From NCBI GenBank assembly GCA_002897635.1, contig BDTD01000015.1, positions 62,001-126,000 on the forward strand: a DNA stretch of 64,000 nucleotides, written 5' to 3'. Positions 39,184 to 48,282 of this stretch are shown here, in pieces. The translations under genes were made by a program, and so were the position numbers. The notes under the pieces are model-generated. The model was not told the DNA's origin, searched no databases, and saw only the letters and a program-made list of their open reading frames with translations. Numbering within the stretch: the first letter of the stretch is position 1; each line of letters opens with the position of its first letter. The stretch is from a bacterium BMS3Abin11 (GTDB lineage Bacteria > Pseudomonadota > Gammaproteobacteria > BMS3Bbin11).

Positions 39184-39684
39184 TTAAGCCCTGGCGATAA
39201 CAGCCATTATCCCCTCCGCAACAAGCTCAGCTGTCATGTCCGCCGCTACTGTTATTTCTGCATATTTCTCATATAACTCCGTTCGTTCGACATACAAATC
39301 ATACAGGCTCTGCCAGGGCTTTTTTACCAGACCACGGGTATCGAGGTTTTTAATGCGGTCTTCAATAACCTTGTAAGGCACAGACAGGTAGATTATTTTT
39401 GACAGACTGGATAAATGCTGCATGGCTGTGGTGGAATATACTGTACTACCTCCAGTTGCGATTACCGCTTTATCTGCTGCTATTGAGAGTACGGCCTGTT
39501 CCTCAAACCGGCACAGCTGCATATAGCCATCTTCATTGACAATATCTTGCAGCGTTCGTTGCTGCTGTTGGCAAATGAGCTTATCTGTATCAATAAACTC
39601 AAACTGCAGATGCTTTGCAAGCAGATGCCCAACGGTACTTTTACCGGCACCTGGCATACCAATAAGCGTAATATTTTCTAGCAT
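39184..39684 (-). CDS. aroK: Shikimate kinase
   Basis: A 166-residue P-loop kinase that phosphorylates shikimate at O3. Walker A GMPGAGKST lies at 9-17; FIDTDKLI and CRFEEQAV bind shikimate, ATGGSTV is the second substrate loop, and NLDTRGLVKKP is the mobile lid. It is not beside aroB, the more usual partner. AroK versus AroL naming is not decided by sequence alone. Confidence 0.88.
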   Translation of the reverse strand: MLENITLIGMPGAGKSTVGHLLAKHLQFEFIDTDKLICQQQQRTLQDIVNEDGYMQLCRFEEQAVLSIAADKAVIATGGSTVYSTTAMQHLSSLSKIIYLSVPYKVIEDRIKNLDTRGLVKKPWQSLYDLYVERTELYEKYAEITVAADMTAELVAEGIMAVIARA

Positions 39685-39714
39685 AGGAAATTAACAACAG
39701 GTGTTATGCTGGCT

Positions 39715-39876
39715 AGGAGCCTGTCCGAGAATAGGAGCCGTAGCGAGGGGAAGCTGGTTTGAGGCATATTTTTTCATTATTTGAGGCGAATATAGGTATA
39801 TTCAACGAAAATAATGGGGAAATCTGACCAAATCCAGTTTTTCCGCAGTAGGTTCTCTATTCTCGGACAGGCTCCT
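39715..39876. mobile_element. 162-bp palindromic element with a different end sequence
   Basis: A 20-bp perfect terminal inverted repeat, AGGAGCCTGTCCGAGAATAG (39715-39734) and its complement (39857-39876). The core reads CATTATTTGAGGCGAATATA, then TATATTCAACGAAAATAATG: paired arms around unpaired GAGGC and CAACGA, the same unpaired pieces as in the AGGAACC copies. It lies between the shikimate kinase gene and plsC and is non-coding. Confidence 0.85.
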
Positions 39877-39891
39877 GATGCAGGTAATCGA

Positions 39892-40638
39892 TCAAGTATA
39901 GCCAAAATTTTCTTTCATGGTCTTTTGTATCCAGCTTTCCACTTTCTCATTCAGTTCACGTGCTTTTAGGCCTTTTGATTCGATCAACGGTCCAATAATC
40001 ACCTTGATATGCCCGGGATACTTACGGAAACTCTCTTTAGGCCAAAATTCTCCCGCATTGAGGGCCACAGGAATAACCGGTGTTCCAGTTTTTACAGCCA
40101 GCAGACTACCTCCCGGTTCAAATTTTGCCTGTTCACCCGGCGGCACGCGCGTACCTTCCGGAAAAATAACCATAGTGCGCCCCTGCTTGAGCAATGCACC
40201 GCCTTTTGTGACCAGCTGATTCAATGCTGCTCGGGGTGTCCCGCGATCTATGCTGACCGAGTTCGTCAAGTACAAACCCCAGCCAAAAACAGGAATCGTG
40301 AATAAATCACTATTAAATACCCAGGCCGGCTGTCTGAACAAAAAATTTGTAGCAATAGTCTCCCATGTGGACTGGTGTTTGGGTAATGCAATATATGGGC
40401 ACGACGGCAGGTTCTCCCTGCCTACTACTTCGTAAGTCAGGCCACAGCATACTTTAAGTAACCACATTTGTAATAACGCCCAGTATCGAATCAGTACTGA
40501 ACGATATTTATAATCAAACGGTGAAATGGCTACCAGGATTAGAACTATGATGATAAGGCTGGGCACCATAAACAGGTAATAGAGGGATGACCGAATCCAT
40601 GGTAACAGGCCATCACGATTTATGCTTTCCTCATACAT
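39892..40638 (-). CDS. plsC: 1-acyl-sn-glycerol-3-phosphate acyltransferase
   Basis: A 248-residue membrane acyltransferase making phosphatidic acid. An N-terminal membrane helix (YLFMVPSLIIIVLILVAI) precedes the catalytic motif in PKHQSTWETI, where the usual HX4D is HX4E as in many betaproteobacterial and gammaproteobacterial homologues, and FPEGTRVPPG binds phosphate. Three bases separate its ATG from the gmhB stop. The sequence just upstream (CTAGGGAACCTCTGA) matches the end of the AGGAACC elements. Confidence 0.9.
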   Translation of the reverse strand: MYEESINRDGLLPWIRSSLYYLFMVPSLIIIVLILVAISPFDYKYRSVLIRYWALLQMWLLKVCCGLTYEVVGRENLPSCPYIALPKHQSTWETIATNFLFRQPAWVFNSDLFTIPVFGWGLYLTNSVSIDRGTPRAALNQLVTKGGALLKQGRTMVIFPEGTRVPPGEQAKFEPGGSLLAVKTGTPVIPVALNAGEFWPKESFRKYPGHIKVIIGPLIESKGLKARELNEKVESWIQKTMKENFGYT

Positions 40639-40641
40639 AAT

Positions 40642-41235
40642 TCAGAGGTTCCCTAGTCTCTCACGGATTGTTTCATCCAGTTCGCCAGCCAGCAAGACAT
40701 CGGTAAAGGATGCAAGATCCTTGAAAACTATCACATCATCAGGTGAAAGCGGGCTATCTTTCCTTTTTAGCGTCTTTAGTGTCTGCCTACCCTTCCCTGT
40801 TTTAACCAGCACGGGCAGGGCGCCAACATCCTGTGCTGCCTGCAAATCACGCATGGAGTCTCCTACCGCTGGCACACCGCTCATTTCTATCTTCAGCCTG
40901 GCGGCGATATCATGAAACATTCCCGTTGCCGGCTTGCGGCAAATACAATTGTCATCAGGGCCATGCGGACAAAAGAAGACTGCCTCAATCAGGCCACCTT
41001 TATCTCTGGTCTCATCCAGCATGTGCCGATTAATTTCATTCAGCGTTGCAATGCTAAACAGACCCCGCGCAACGCCTGACTGGTTGGTTATCACCACTAC
41101 GCGATAACCATGACGGTGCAGCAGGGCTATCGCCTCCAGTGAACCCGGGATTGGCCGCCATTCATCCACGGATTTGATGAAATCACAGGAATCCTGGTTT
41201 ATGACGCCGTCTCGATCGAGAAGAATAGTTTTCAT
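40642..41235 (-). CDS. gmhB: D-glycero-beta-D-manno-heptose-1,7-bisphosphate 7-phosphatase
   Basis: A 197-residue HAD phosphatase of ADP-heptose synthesis for the LPS core. The nucleophile motif LLDRDGVINQDS lies near residue 5; TNQSGVARGLF follows, and the zinc site is CPHGPDDNCICRKPATGM. The final codons (LGNL stop) and the following bases coincide with an element-end sequence. Confidence 0.92.
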   Translation of the reverse strand: MKTILLDRDGVINQDSCDFIKSVDEWRPIPGSLEAIALLHRHGYRVVVITNQSGVARGLFSIATLNEINRHMLDETRDKGGLIEAVFFCPHGPDDNCICRKPATGMFHDIAARLKIEMSGVPAVGDSMRDLQAAQDVGALPVLVKTGKGRQTLKTLKRKDSPLSPDDVIVFKDLASFTDVLLAGELDETIRERLGNL

Positions 41236-41244
41236 CAGGGTACC

Positions 41245-41595
41245 CTATTCCTTGCCACAAAATTCAGATACCCGTATGCGGCCATCTATCATCTTCGCTT
41301 CACGCTTCATTAGCCTGTCCATTTTTTTCCAGAAGGCCTCGAGCAGATCAAAATCGCCAGCAATTGCCGTACCCATAACAAGAATCAACAGATCCGCCGT
41401 CTCCTCAGCCATTTCCTCCAACCCCTTGCCCTTGGTCACACAGGAAGACATTTCACCCAGCTCTTCGGCCATCAGTGCGATACGGTAAACCATATCTTCA
41501 CCACCGGTGCCGCTGAAATCGTGCTTGTCATGAAAGGACTGCACCATTGCCAGCATTGCAGCATATGAATCTCGCGATGTCGTCTCTTCAGGCAC
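41245..41595 (-). CDS. MazG-like nucleotide pyrophosphohydrolase domain protein
   Basis: A 116-residue all-alpha protein. The segment LMAEELGEMSSCVTKGKGLEEMAEETADLLILV gives the ExxE...ExxD metal-binding arrangement of the MazG/dUTPase superfamily. It could hydrolyse non-canonical nucleotides; the substrate is unknown. Between gmhB and glyS on the same strand with short gaps (9 and 12 bp). Confidence 0.75.
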   Translation of the reverse strand: MPEETTSRDSYAAMLAMVQSFHDKHDFSGTGGEDMVYRIALMAEELGEMSSCVTKGKGLEEMAEETADLLILVMGTAIAGDFDLLEAFWKKMDRLMKREAKMIDGRIRVSEFCGKE

Positions 41596-41607
41596 TATTT
41601 TGCTCCT

Positions 41608-43692
41608 TTATTGTAGTTGCGACAGGTCAGCGGTGCGCAGAAACATCTCACCCAGACGATCCAGCAGAGCCAGGCGATTGTTACGCAAAGCCTGATCTTC
41701 ATCCATAACCATGACTTCATCAAAGAAGCAATCGACAGCCGTCCGCAACGATGCCAGGCTCGACAGTGCAGTAGTGTAGTCGCCCTTATCAAACATCACA
41801 TCTACCTCGGAAGACAGATTTATCATTTGGTCATACAGGGCGCGTTCTGCCTTTTCTTTTAATAAAGCCGGATCAATAACAGTCGCGTCTTCCCTGTCGG
41901 CCCTGCGCAGGATATTCTGAATTCGCTTATTTGCCGCTGCCAGCGCAGGGGCAGCCTCCAGCCTGGCAAAGGCATCCACTGCGAGCAAACGATCATTGAA
42001 GTCTGTCGGCCGTGTTGGACGGCGATGCTTGACGCTACTTATTTGCCGCTTGCTGTAGCCCTTGTCTACATAGTAGGCCTGTAGTCGATCCAGCATAAAA
42101 GAGAAAATTAGCTCAACGACTTCATCCGATTTTTCATCGTCGATGCCGTAGCCCGCAACAGCCAGCACCAGTAACTGGCGAAGATCAATATCGAGTTTCA
42201 ATTCGATCATTATTCTCAATACACCGAGTGCCGCACGTCTTAATGCGAAGGGGTCCTTGTCACCGGTAGGGATCTCGCCAATACTAAAGATACCACACAG
42301 GGTGTCCAGCTTGTCAGCAATGGACAACGCCTGGCCGGTCGCTGTGGCAGGCAATGAATCACCGGCAAAGCGCGGCAGATACTGTTGTTCTAAAGCTTCA
42401 GCAATCTCATTTTCTTCACCCTGCTCTAAGGCATAATAACGCCCCATCACCCCCTGTAGATCAGGAAACTCGGCCACCATGCCAGTCAGTAGATCAGCCT
42501 TGGCCAGCAGCGCAGCACGCTCTGCTTTTTCAGTGTCCGCACCCAGCAGTCCTGCAATCTGTCCGGCCAGTGCCTGTATCCGTATTGTACGGTCATAGAC
42601 ACTGCCCAGTTTATTATGAAAAACTACTGTCTTCAGGCGTTCAAGCTGTGAATCCAGTGTTTGTTTTCGATCGGTATCCCAGAAAAAGCGGGCATCTGAA
42701 AAACGCGCATTGAGTACACTTTCGTTACCCTCAACCACACTTTCCGGACGTATGCTTTCAATATTTGAAACAAAGATGAACAGGGGCATTATCCTACCCC
42801 TGTCATCGACGACCGGAAAATACTTCTGATGATCCTGCATAGCGCTGATCAGTGCCTCCTGTGGCACCTGCAGATAGGCCTCGTCAAAACTGCCAATCAT
42901 GGCATTCGGCCATTCCACCAGTGCAGTGACCTCGTCCAGCAGACCAGAGCCAATGAGCGCCTGGCCACCACGCTCAGATGCGAGCCTGCTCACCTGCTCG
43001 ACAATTACCTGCTGACGCAGTTTGAAATCTGCCATCACATGGCCACTCGCCTGTAGTGTTTCTTCATAGTCAGACGCGAAATAGAGTGACAACATGCCCG
43101 GACAATGAAAGCGGTGACCGCCTGTCTCGCGACCGGAATCAACAGTCAATAATGTGGTTTCGATAACATTGCTGCCATGCAACATTACCAGCCAGTGTAC
43201 TGGGCGAACAAACTCGGCCTCCGTATCGCCCCAGCGCATGCGTTTGGGAATGGGTAATTTATGTAAAGCCGCATCGACTATACCCGGGATCAACTCACTG
43301 GCAGGCAAGCCAGCCTGCTGGGTGCGAAACACCAGCCATTCGCCTTTTTCTGTCTGCAACCGCTCAAGCTCAGAAACTTCCACCTTGCACGAGCGTGCAA
43401 AGCCGGATGCCGCAGGTGTTGGATTGCCCTCAGCGTCGAAAGCGACACCGACGGCAGGACCACGACGTTCAACATTACTGTCTGCCTGCTTTAAAGCGAC
43501 ATCTTCGATGAGTACTGCCAGACGCCTGGGACTGGCAAACAATTGATGTGCTACGCCTTTCGAAACCAGACCCGCATCCAGCAAACCCTGGGCTATGTGC
43601 TGAGCAAAGGCCTTGCTCAGGCGCCGCAGCGATTTGGGTGGCAACTCCTCCGTACCAATTTCAATAAGCAATGGCTGCGAATGTTCGCTCAT
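41608..43692 (-). CDS. glyS: Glycyl-tRNA synthetase beta subunit
   Basis: A 694-residue subunit of the alpha2beta2 bacterial enzyme. It begins with [15 protein letters not shown], and includes [25 protein letters not shown] and DDPFALRR-type ([15 protein letters not shown]) signatures, ending in an anticodon-binding-like helical domain with [18 protein letters not shown]. It overlaps glyQ by four bases. Confidence 0.96.
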   Translation of the reverse strand: MSEHSQPLLIEIGTEELPPKSLRRLSKAFAQHIAQGLLDAGLVSKGVAHQLFASPRRLAVLIEDVALKQADSNVERRGPAVGVAFDAEGNPTPAASGFARSCKVEVSELERLQTEKGEWLVFRTQQAGLPASELIPGIVDAALHKLPIPKRMRWGDTEAEFVRPVHWLVMLHGSNVIETTLLTVDSGRETGGHRFHCPGMLSLYFASDYEETLQASGHVMADFKLRQQVIVEQVSRLASERGGQALIGSGLLDEVTALVEWPNAMIGSFDEAYLQVPQEALISAMQDHQKYFPVVDDRGRIMPLFIFVSNIESIRPESVVEGNESVLNARFSDARFFWDTDRKQTLDSQLERLKTVVFHNKLGSVYDRTIRIQALAGQIAGLLGADTEKAERAALLAKADLLTGMVAEFPDLQGVMGRYYALEQGEENEIAEALEQQYLPRFAGDSLPATATGQALSIADKLDTLCGIFSIGEIPTGDKDPFALRRAALGVLRIMIELKLDIDLRQLLVLAVAGYGIDDEKSDEVVELIFSFMLDRLQAYYVDKGYSKRQISSVKHRRPTRPTDFNDRLLAVDAFARLEAAPALAAANKRIQNILRRADREDATVIDPALLKEKAERALYDQMINLSSEVDVMFDKGDYTTALSSLASLRTAVDCFFDEVMVMDEDQALRNNRLALLDRLGEMFLRTADLSQLQ

Positions 43693-44573
43693 GTTGTCTG
43701 CCCGCCATTCTTGCTGCGAGGAAACCCCAGTTTATCGCGGCTGTCATAATACGCCTGTGCGACGGCACGTGAAAGATCACGGATACGACCAATAAAACGT
43801 GCTCGCTCAGTGACGCTGATGGCCTTGCGGGCATCCAGCAGATTAAAAGTATGCGATGCCTTTAAGACGTAATCATAGGCTGGCAGGGGCAGCTGAACAT
43901 CCAGTAGCTGCTGGCTCTGACGCTCAAAATCATCGAAGTGCCGGAACAGCATACTGGTATCGGCATATTCGAAGTTGAATGCAGAAAATTCCACTTCGTT
44001 TTCGTGGTAGATATCACCATAAGTCACATCATCCGTCCACACCAGGTCAAACACATTATTAACCCCCTGCAGATACATGGCGATGCGCTCCAGGCCATAG
44101 GTAATCTCACCGGTGACCGGCCGGCAATCCAGGCCACCGACCTGCTGGAAATAAGTAAATTGTGTCACTTCCATGCCGTTCAGCCAAACCTCCCAACCCA
44201 GCCCCCAGGCACCCAGCGTCGGCGACTCCCAGTTATCTTCTACAAAACGAATATCATGTTCCAGTGGATCAATACCCAGTTGCTTCAGCGACTCCAGATA
44301 GAGGTCCTGAATATCAATAGGGGAAGGCTTTATCACCACCTGAAACTGGTAGTAATGTTGCAGGCGATTCGGATTTTTTCCATAACGGCCATCTGTCGGT
44401 CGCCGCGAAGGCTGAACATAAGCCGCACGCATAGGCTCCGGCCCGATAGCATGCAGGAAAGTCGCCGGATGAAAAGTACCGGCACCCATCTCCATATCAT
44501 AGGGTTGCATGAGGGCGCAGCCCTGGTCAGACCAGTACTGCTGTAATGTTATGATTAGCTGCTGAAAAGTCAC
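43689..44573 (-). CDS. glyQ: Glycyl-tRNA synthetase alpha subunit
   Basis: A 294-residue catalytic subunit of the class II synthetase. Family marks: [20 protein letters not shown], the [20 protein letters not shown] block, [20 protein letters not shown] and [20 protein letters not shown]. The start is GTG 44573. It charges tRNA-Gly together with GlyS. Confidence 0.96.
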   Translation of the reverse strand: MTFQQLIITLQQYWSDQGCALMQPYDMEMGAGTFHPATFLHAIGPEPMRAAYVQPSRRPTDGRYGKNPNRLQHYYQFQVVIKPSPIDIQDLYLESLKQLGIDPLEHDIRFVEDNWESPTLGAWGLGWEVWLNGMEVTQFTYFQQVGGLDCRPVTGEITYGLERIAMYLQGVNNVFDLVWTDDVTYGDIYHENEVEFSAFNFEYADTSMLFRHFDDFERQSQQLLDVQLPLPAYDYVLKASHTFNLLDARKAISVTERARFIGRIRDLSRAVAQAYYDSRDKLGFPRSKNGGQTT

Positions 44574-44605
44574 ATTTTCGTTATATTGGAATCATAAAGT
44601 TTTTG

Positions 44606-44614
44606 ATTATATCA
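44606..44614 (-). promoter_or_regulatory. Extended -10 promoter candidate for glyQS
   Basis: On the minus strand TGATATAAT fits the extended -10 form TGnTATAAT, about 33 bp ahead of the glyQ start. No good -35 is seen. Confidence 0.5.
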
Positions 44615-44642
44615 GTGTATGGGGGGTGGGTGGAGTAGGGTG

Positions 44643-45304
44643 GTTTTTTATTGTTGTGCTGGCACACGGCTTTGTCCCTGGCTGGATGAGTGCTTTTTTT
44701 CTTTTGCTTGTATTGATCCGTGTTTTTCGCCCTTTATGGGCGAGTTACTTTTACTTTGCTTGCTCAAAGAAAAGTAACCAAAAGAAAGAGCACCCGCATG
44801 CTTGCCCATAATAAAAACCATTATGGGTTCCCTGCGATGCTCGGATGAGCTGGCGGGGTGTGAACTCGGGCATGTGTGGTGTAACGACTTATCTGTACAT
44901 ATCAGCGTGGTGAGTAGCCATTAGCTGCAAGACACGTTTCGCCGGGAATGGCATGCCCTTTTCAAGAGACGTAACGCCGCAGATGATGGCTACTCACCGC
45001 GTCCGAAGGGAGACCCACAAATGACCCAATCCTGCGTTACAGCCCTTGTTAAGGGAACAACCATTAACTGCGGGCTGTGCCTTGTCTTGAATCATTTGTG
45101 GGTCTCTGATGTGCACAGATAAGTCGTTACACCACACTACCTCAGACAGGCACACCCCGAAACCCCAGCTCATCCTGTGCTTCTCGGCAAGCCTGAACGG
45201 GATTTTTAAGATCAACACCGAACATCAAAAGCAAAACCAATGGCAATCCTGTAGGTGCGAATTCATTCGCACAGGTTTTGTCCGAAAAAATTTTAACCTA
45301 CATG
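44643..45304. repeat. Long repeat, left copy of an inverted pair (interrupted by an element)
   Basis: About 390 bp of sequence that returns in opposite orientation at 48283-48613: GTGCTGGC start, GTTTTTCGCCCTTTATGGGC, CCCGCATGCTTGCCC, GGGTTCCCTGCGATGCTC, then CACACCCCGAAA, CCAGCTCATCC, AGCCTGAACGGGATTTT and a REP-like TGTAGGT end. The left copy is split by the 264-bp element at 44874-45137; the right copy preserves the uninterrupted site. Short open frames here (...RVFRPLWASYFYF...) are not taken as genes. Confidence 0.75.
44874..45137. mobile_element. 264-bp double-hairpin element with 23-bp terminal inverted repeat
   Basis: Outer arms 44874-44896 and 45115-45137 pair perfectly. Hairpin 1: GGTGAGTAGCCATTA (44909-44923) with TGATGGCTACTCACC (44984-44998). 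Hairpin 2: GAGACCCACAAATGA (45010-45024) with TCATTTGTGGGTCTC (45092-45106). Compared with 30613-30878 the hairpin 2 arms differ at two base pairs, and both changes are compensated. Inner pair ACAGCCC/GGGCTGT. Non-coding. Confidence 0.87.
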
Positions 45305-45405
45305 CAAAAAGCAAGGCCTAACACGCGAGGTTTTTATAATTAGCTACTTTCCGCGCTATTGGCAAATTGAATCAAATCAAAAAACATCAATCTAGAAGGG
45401 TCACG

Positions 45406-45500
45406 AAGGGGTCAAACCTATTTGACTATGTATAAAGCCTTAATTCCTACAATTGCAGCCTGATCGATTAATATTGAAGCCTTAATAAGTAGTAGAAAAA
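45406..45500. repeat. Direct repeat, left copy, flanking the PEP-CTERM gene
   Basis: AAGGGGTCAAACCTATTTGAC, then TATAAAGCCTTAATT, a middle part with ATTGCAGCCTGATCG and GAAGCCTTAATAAGTAGT. Nearly the same about 94 bases occur at 47029-47122 in the same orientation. GTCAAA/TTTGAC forms a small hairpin in each copy. Confidence 0.85.
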
Positions 45501-45753
45501 CACGCCCCCTTATCTTATCTGGTCCGACCCCAGGAACCCTTCACATATCTTAAGATGCAGCACCTGCCCGCTGAGTGTGAAACCTGAGTATATAAACAGT
45601 TTCATGAATCCGTGCTGGCTGGTTTTTCCCGTACTTGACCCCATCTTTCCGAAGCCCGAGAGTGTCAGGATTTTTTACACTTTCATCTTTCAATGCCGTG
45701 TTCTTTCCTGTCTTTCGGCATAATGCCTTGAATTTGTTTTGGTTATTATCTGT

Positions 45754-45768
45754 TGGCACGCAATATGC
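45754..45768 (+). promoter_or_regulatory. Sigma-54 (-24/-12) promoter candidate for the PEP-CTERM gene
   Basis: TGGCACGCAATATGC: GG and GC are separated by exactly ten bases, and only the -12 element differs from TTGC by one base. It lies about 165 bp before the PEP-CTERM gene start. PEP-CTERM genes in other species are often under sigma-54 with the PrsK/PrsR pair, which agrees. Confidence 0.65.
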
Positions 45769-45933
45769 TTTACTGAGTTGTAGTTGTGAATGAGTGAATA
45801 AGAGGCTGAATGAAACACGCATGTAAAGCACCTGTAGTCGTTTCGCCGCACTACATGCGGGGGTATTCAGTGTGCAGTGTGCATTACACAGTCTCTGGAA
45901 TATCGTTTGTTTTGAAATATGGGGAGAAAATCA

Positions 45934-47013
45934 ATGTTCAACACAATTGAAAAACTTATGGTTGTTTTTATTGCAGCCTCCTGGCTTGCTTTGACCTCTT
46001 TACCCGCTTTTGCCGTGCCGATTGCGGTTTTCCAAAATGGCGGGGACCGGCTTGATGCCACGCAAAATACTGATGGTGGCTGGGGCTGGCCGTTGACTGG
46101 GACGAGTGCTAAAAACACCATTGCGCCGATCGCCATGGGGTTGTCCCAGGCTTACCGAAAAACCGGCTCGGCCAGCCAATTGACGGCCCTGCAAAGTGCC
46201 GGGGTGTTCTTTCTCAGTAAAGCGGGAAAATATTCGACGGCCGATGGTTATATCGCTGCTGAGCTTGATGCGGTTATTGGTGGTACCACGTATGCCGATC
46301 ACATCAAGAGCAACTATTACGACAAACTGGCTAACCATACCTACAGCCTCGATGGTGGATCGACCTTTCTGAACACGGCAGAAGAAATTCAGCGGGTGAT
46401 CGATGGCCGGGCCAGTAGCGGCAGGGGGAACCTGGCTGCCTGGGATATCGGCATGGGGCTGGTTAGTGCAGTCGCCCTCGGACTCAATACCAGCGATTGG
46501 GTCAGCGGGACGCAAGCCACCATCAATGCCTTGACGGGCACAGAATATTACGATGTCATAGGCTTGGCCGGTGCGGTATATGGCCTGGCTTCGGCCGGCG
46601 CCGATTTCGATCCCACCACTGGTGAACACGCAGCGGCCGGCAGTCTGGCCGACCTGGCAGGGATTCTGGCCTCCTATCAAATGGTTACTGGCGGTTTTAC
46701 CTGGCATAAGAATTATATGATTCCAGCCAATAATGATGAAACCATCCAGGAAACCGCCTACGCCATTCTGGCGCTGAACGAATTCGACGCCAACCTATAT
46801 TCCAGTGAAATTAGAGATGCTGGGGCTTGGCTGATCAGCACCCAACTCTCCACTGGCGGCTGGAAAAATTGGGCCGGAGGCATGGAGAACAATGAAGTCA
46901 CCGGTGAGGCACTGTGGGCGCTCAGCAGTGTGCCTGAACCGTCGAGCTTCGCACTGTTGCTCCTTGGGCTGGCCGGTCTCGGTGGCGCGCGCCTCCGCCG
47001 CATACGCAGCTGA
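45934..47013 (+). CDS. PEP-CTERM exosortase-substrate protein with terpenoid-cyclase-like repeats
   Basis: A 359-residue exported protein. A signal peptide (LMVVFIAASWLALTSLPAFA) leads to a body with QNTDGGWGWPL, MVTGGFTWHKNY and LSTGGWKNWAGG, spaced like the QW repeats of alpha/alpha-toroid proteins (squalene cyclase/prenyltransferase fold), probably non-enzymatic. The C-terminus has the sorting signal VPEPSSFALLLLGLAGLG followed by RLRRIRS. Such proteins are cut by exosortase and belong to exopolysaccharide/biofilm systems; no exosortase gene is in the window. GGGGAG precedes ATG 45934; an ATG at 45919 would overlap that site. Confidence 0.88.
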   Translation: MFNTIEKLMVVFIAASWLALTSLPAFAVPIAVFQNGGDRLDATQNTDGGWGWPLTGTSAKNTIAPIAMGLSQAYRKTGSASQLTALQSAGVFFLSKAGKYSTADGYIAAELDAVIGGTTYADHIKSNYYDKLANHTYSLDGGSTFLNTAEEIQRVIDGRASSGRGNLAAWDIGMGLVSAVALGLNTSDWVSGTQATINALTGTEYYDVIGLAGAVYGLASAGADFDPTTGEHAAAGSLADLAGILASYQMVTGGFTWHKNYMIPANNDETIQETAYAILALNEFDANLYSSEIRDAGAWLISTQLSTGGWKNWAGGMENNEVTGEALWALSSVPEPSSFALLLLGLAGLGGARLRRIRS

Positions 47014-47028
47014 CCAGTTTTCAAACTG

Positions 47029-47122
47029 AAGGAGTCAAACCTATTTGACTATGTATAAAGCCTTAATTACTTGAATTGCAGCCTGGTCGATTAATATTGG
47101 AGCCTTAATAAGTAGTGGAGAA
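47029..47122. repeat. Direct repeat, right copy, flanking the PEP-CTERM gene
   Basis: About 94 bp, roughly 90 percent identical by eye to 45406-45500 and in the same orientation, starting 15 bp after the PEP-CTERM stop codon. The two copies bracket promoter and gene as one unit. Confidence 0.85.
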
Positions 47123-47124
47123 AA

Positions 47125-47170
47125 CCCCACCCAGGCCCTGTTCTACGACAGAGCTTGGGGCGTGTTTTTC
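47125..47170 (+). terminator. Likely Rho-independent terminator of the PEP-CTERM gene
   Basis: CCCAGGCCCTGT, a short loop, ACAGAGCTTGGG and then GTGTTTTT. The stem is imperfect but GC-rich and is followed by a T run. Confidence 0.55.
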
Positions 47171-47256
47171 AACTACTTATTACTCTTTACATTGTAAAAA
47201 AGACACGACCCCTTATCGTTGCGGCCACTGGAGTGCATTATGCTGCAACCTTCTTC

Positions 47257-47525
47257 TTACTAAGCCGAACCACGATTAGGCAACACTCAGCTTCTCTGTG
47301 CCTTGTTCACGGCAAGGCATCGGAACGCCACTGTAGCCATTCTACAGTAAGTTTCGATAACGAAGTCCGTGAAAAGGCACAGAGAAGCCCATAGGGAGTA
47401 TCCAAAATGATCCAGCTCTGCGTTACGACTCTTGATAAGGGAACAACCATTCTCTGCGAGCCGTGCCTTAATCTGAATCATTTTGGGTCCTCTGAGTGTC
47501 GCCTAATCGTGGTTCGGCTTAGTAA
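47257..47525. mobile_element. 269-bp double-hairpin element with about 34-bp terminal inverted repeat
   Basis: Outer arms from 47257 (TTACTAAGCCGAACCACG) and up to 47525 pair over about 34 bases with one mismatch. Hairpin 1: GCTTCTCTGTGCCTT (47290-47304) with AAGGCACAGAGAAGC (47374-47388), perfect. Hairpin 2: CCAAAATGAT (47402-47411) with ATCATTTTGG (47477-47486). Unpaired TCTGCGTTAC and AAGGGAACAACCATT match the element at 44874. The right arm encodes the last codons of the HTH gene. Confidence 0.87.
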
Positions 47526-47976
47526 CTACCAGGTCAACATCACAATTGAGGACGTGAAGAAGAGCAACCAACTGGCTCATGGACTTACGTGTATTCGCAG
47601 GATCCAGAAGGCGATATAATTGAGGGACAGATGTCCTCAGTCGTTTAGCTATCTGACGCATACTCAGTCCACTACCTTCAATACCATCTTGAGCTTCCAA
47701 TGTAAGTTTGTAAATAAGGAGTTCAGCGAGATACTTCGGATCCTCGTTGTACTCCAGGATCTGCTCAATGTGGATTGAACCTTCTTCTCCTGATTCCAGA
47801 ACATAGGTAAAGGCCTCATTTCCTAGCTCTTTGTCTACAAATGCTTCCCCAATCCGATCATCGGAACATGGGCGTGGATCGGCTTCTCCGTAGGGAAATA
47901 CATAAGTAGCCCCAGAACGGGTTATCACCGTAAATTCATTTCGCCTGTTATTTGATGTAACGCTGCGTATCTTCAT
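47503..47976 (-). CDS. HTH-domain protein with DUF2442-like N-terminus, probable antitoxin/regulator
   Basis: A 157-residue protein. The N-terminal 80 residues (MKIRSVTSNNRRNEF, TYVFPYGEADPRP) resemble the small beta domain of DUF2442-type partners of DUF4160. The C-terminal part has a helix-turn-helix: GLSMRQIAKRLRTSVPQLYRLLDP, then MSQLVALLHVLNCDVDLVV. It overlaps the DUF4160 gene by four bases. The last codons (VTKPNHD, stop) lie in the arm of the neighbouring element, so the original end may have been replaced. Function as antitoxin is inferred. Confidence 0.65.
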   Translation of the reverse strand: MKIRSVTSNNRRNEFTVITRSGATYVFPYGEADPRPCSDDRIGEAFVDKELGNEAFTYVLESGEEGSIHIEQILEYNEDPKYLAELLIYKLTLEAQDGIEGSGLSMRQIAKRLRTSVPQLYRLLDPANTRKSMSQLVALLHVLNCDVDLVVTKPNHD

Positions 47977-48167
47977 AACACACCTTCACTATCTAGTTTT
48001 TCGATAAGTTGAATCAACCTTCGACTGGCCTTTCCCTCCATGGGCTGCCAGTTTTCGAGATCCCACTTAACTACCAGTCTCGATTTTTGGTAGATGTGGA
48101 CATGTCGGGGAGAATGGTCTCCTGTCCATGTCAAAAATATGTAGTTCCCTCTACGTATCTTACCCAT
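47973..48167 (-). CDS. DUF4160-family small protein, possible toxin
   Basis: A 64-residue protein with the DUF4160 pattern GDHSPRHVHIYQ, a beta strand LVVKWDLENW and EGKASRRLIQLIEKL. DUF4160 genes are commonly paired with DUF2442 or HTH genes and are suspected toxin-antitoxin parts; activity is unproven. ATG 48167 is chosen; GTG 48173 would lie at the edge of the operator-like palindrome. Confidence 0.65.
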   Translation of the reverse strand: MGKIRRGNYIFLTWTGDHSPRHVHIYQKSRLVVKWDLENWQPMEGKASRRLIQLIEKLDSEGVL

Positions 48168-48173
48168 ACGCAC

Positions 48174-48195
48174 ATGTTACCACACATGGTAACAT
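48174..48195. promoter_or_regulatory. Operator-like palindrome ahead of the DUF4160/HTH pair
   Basis: ATGTTACCA, a CACA spacer and TGGTAACAT: perfect 9-bp arms ending 6 bp before the DUF4160 start codon. Its position and symmetry fit autorepression by the downstream HTH protein. Confidence 0.65.
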
Positions 48196-48282
48196 TTGCA
48201 AGCCAATAGGGGGCAGGTAATGTATTATCATATCTAACAATCTTCGAGTGATAAACCTACACCACTACCATTGGCCCCATTC

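Noticed and set aside
44626-44811. Open frame reading ...RVFRPLWASYFYFACSKK...
   Set aside because: It lies in a dispersed repeat; the same repeat in the opposite orientation at 48283-48613 encodes a different, unrelated chain around the shared piece. This is a known type of spurious hypothetical protein.
45550-45831. 93-codon minus-strand frame upstream of the PEP-CTERM gene
   Set aside because: No ribosome-binding site, no recognisable domain, and it overlaps the sigma-54 promoter region.
45406-47122. Direct repeats as integron attC sites
   Set aside because: No GTTRRRY/RYYYAAC core pair in the right arrangement, and no integrase gene is seen.
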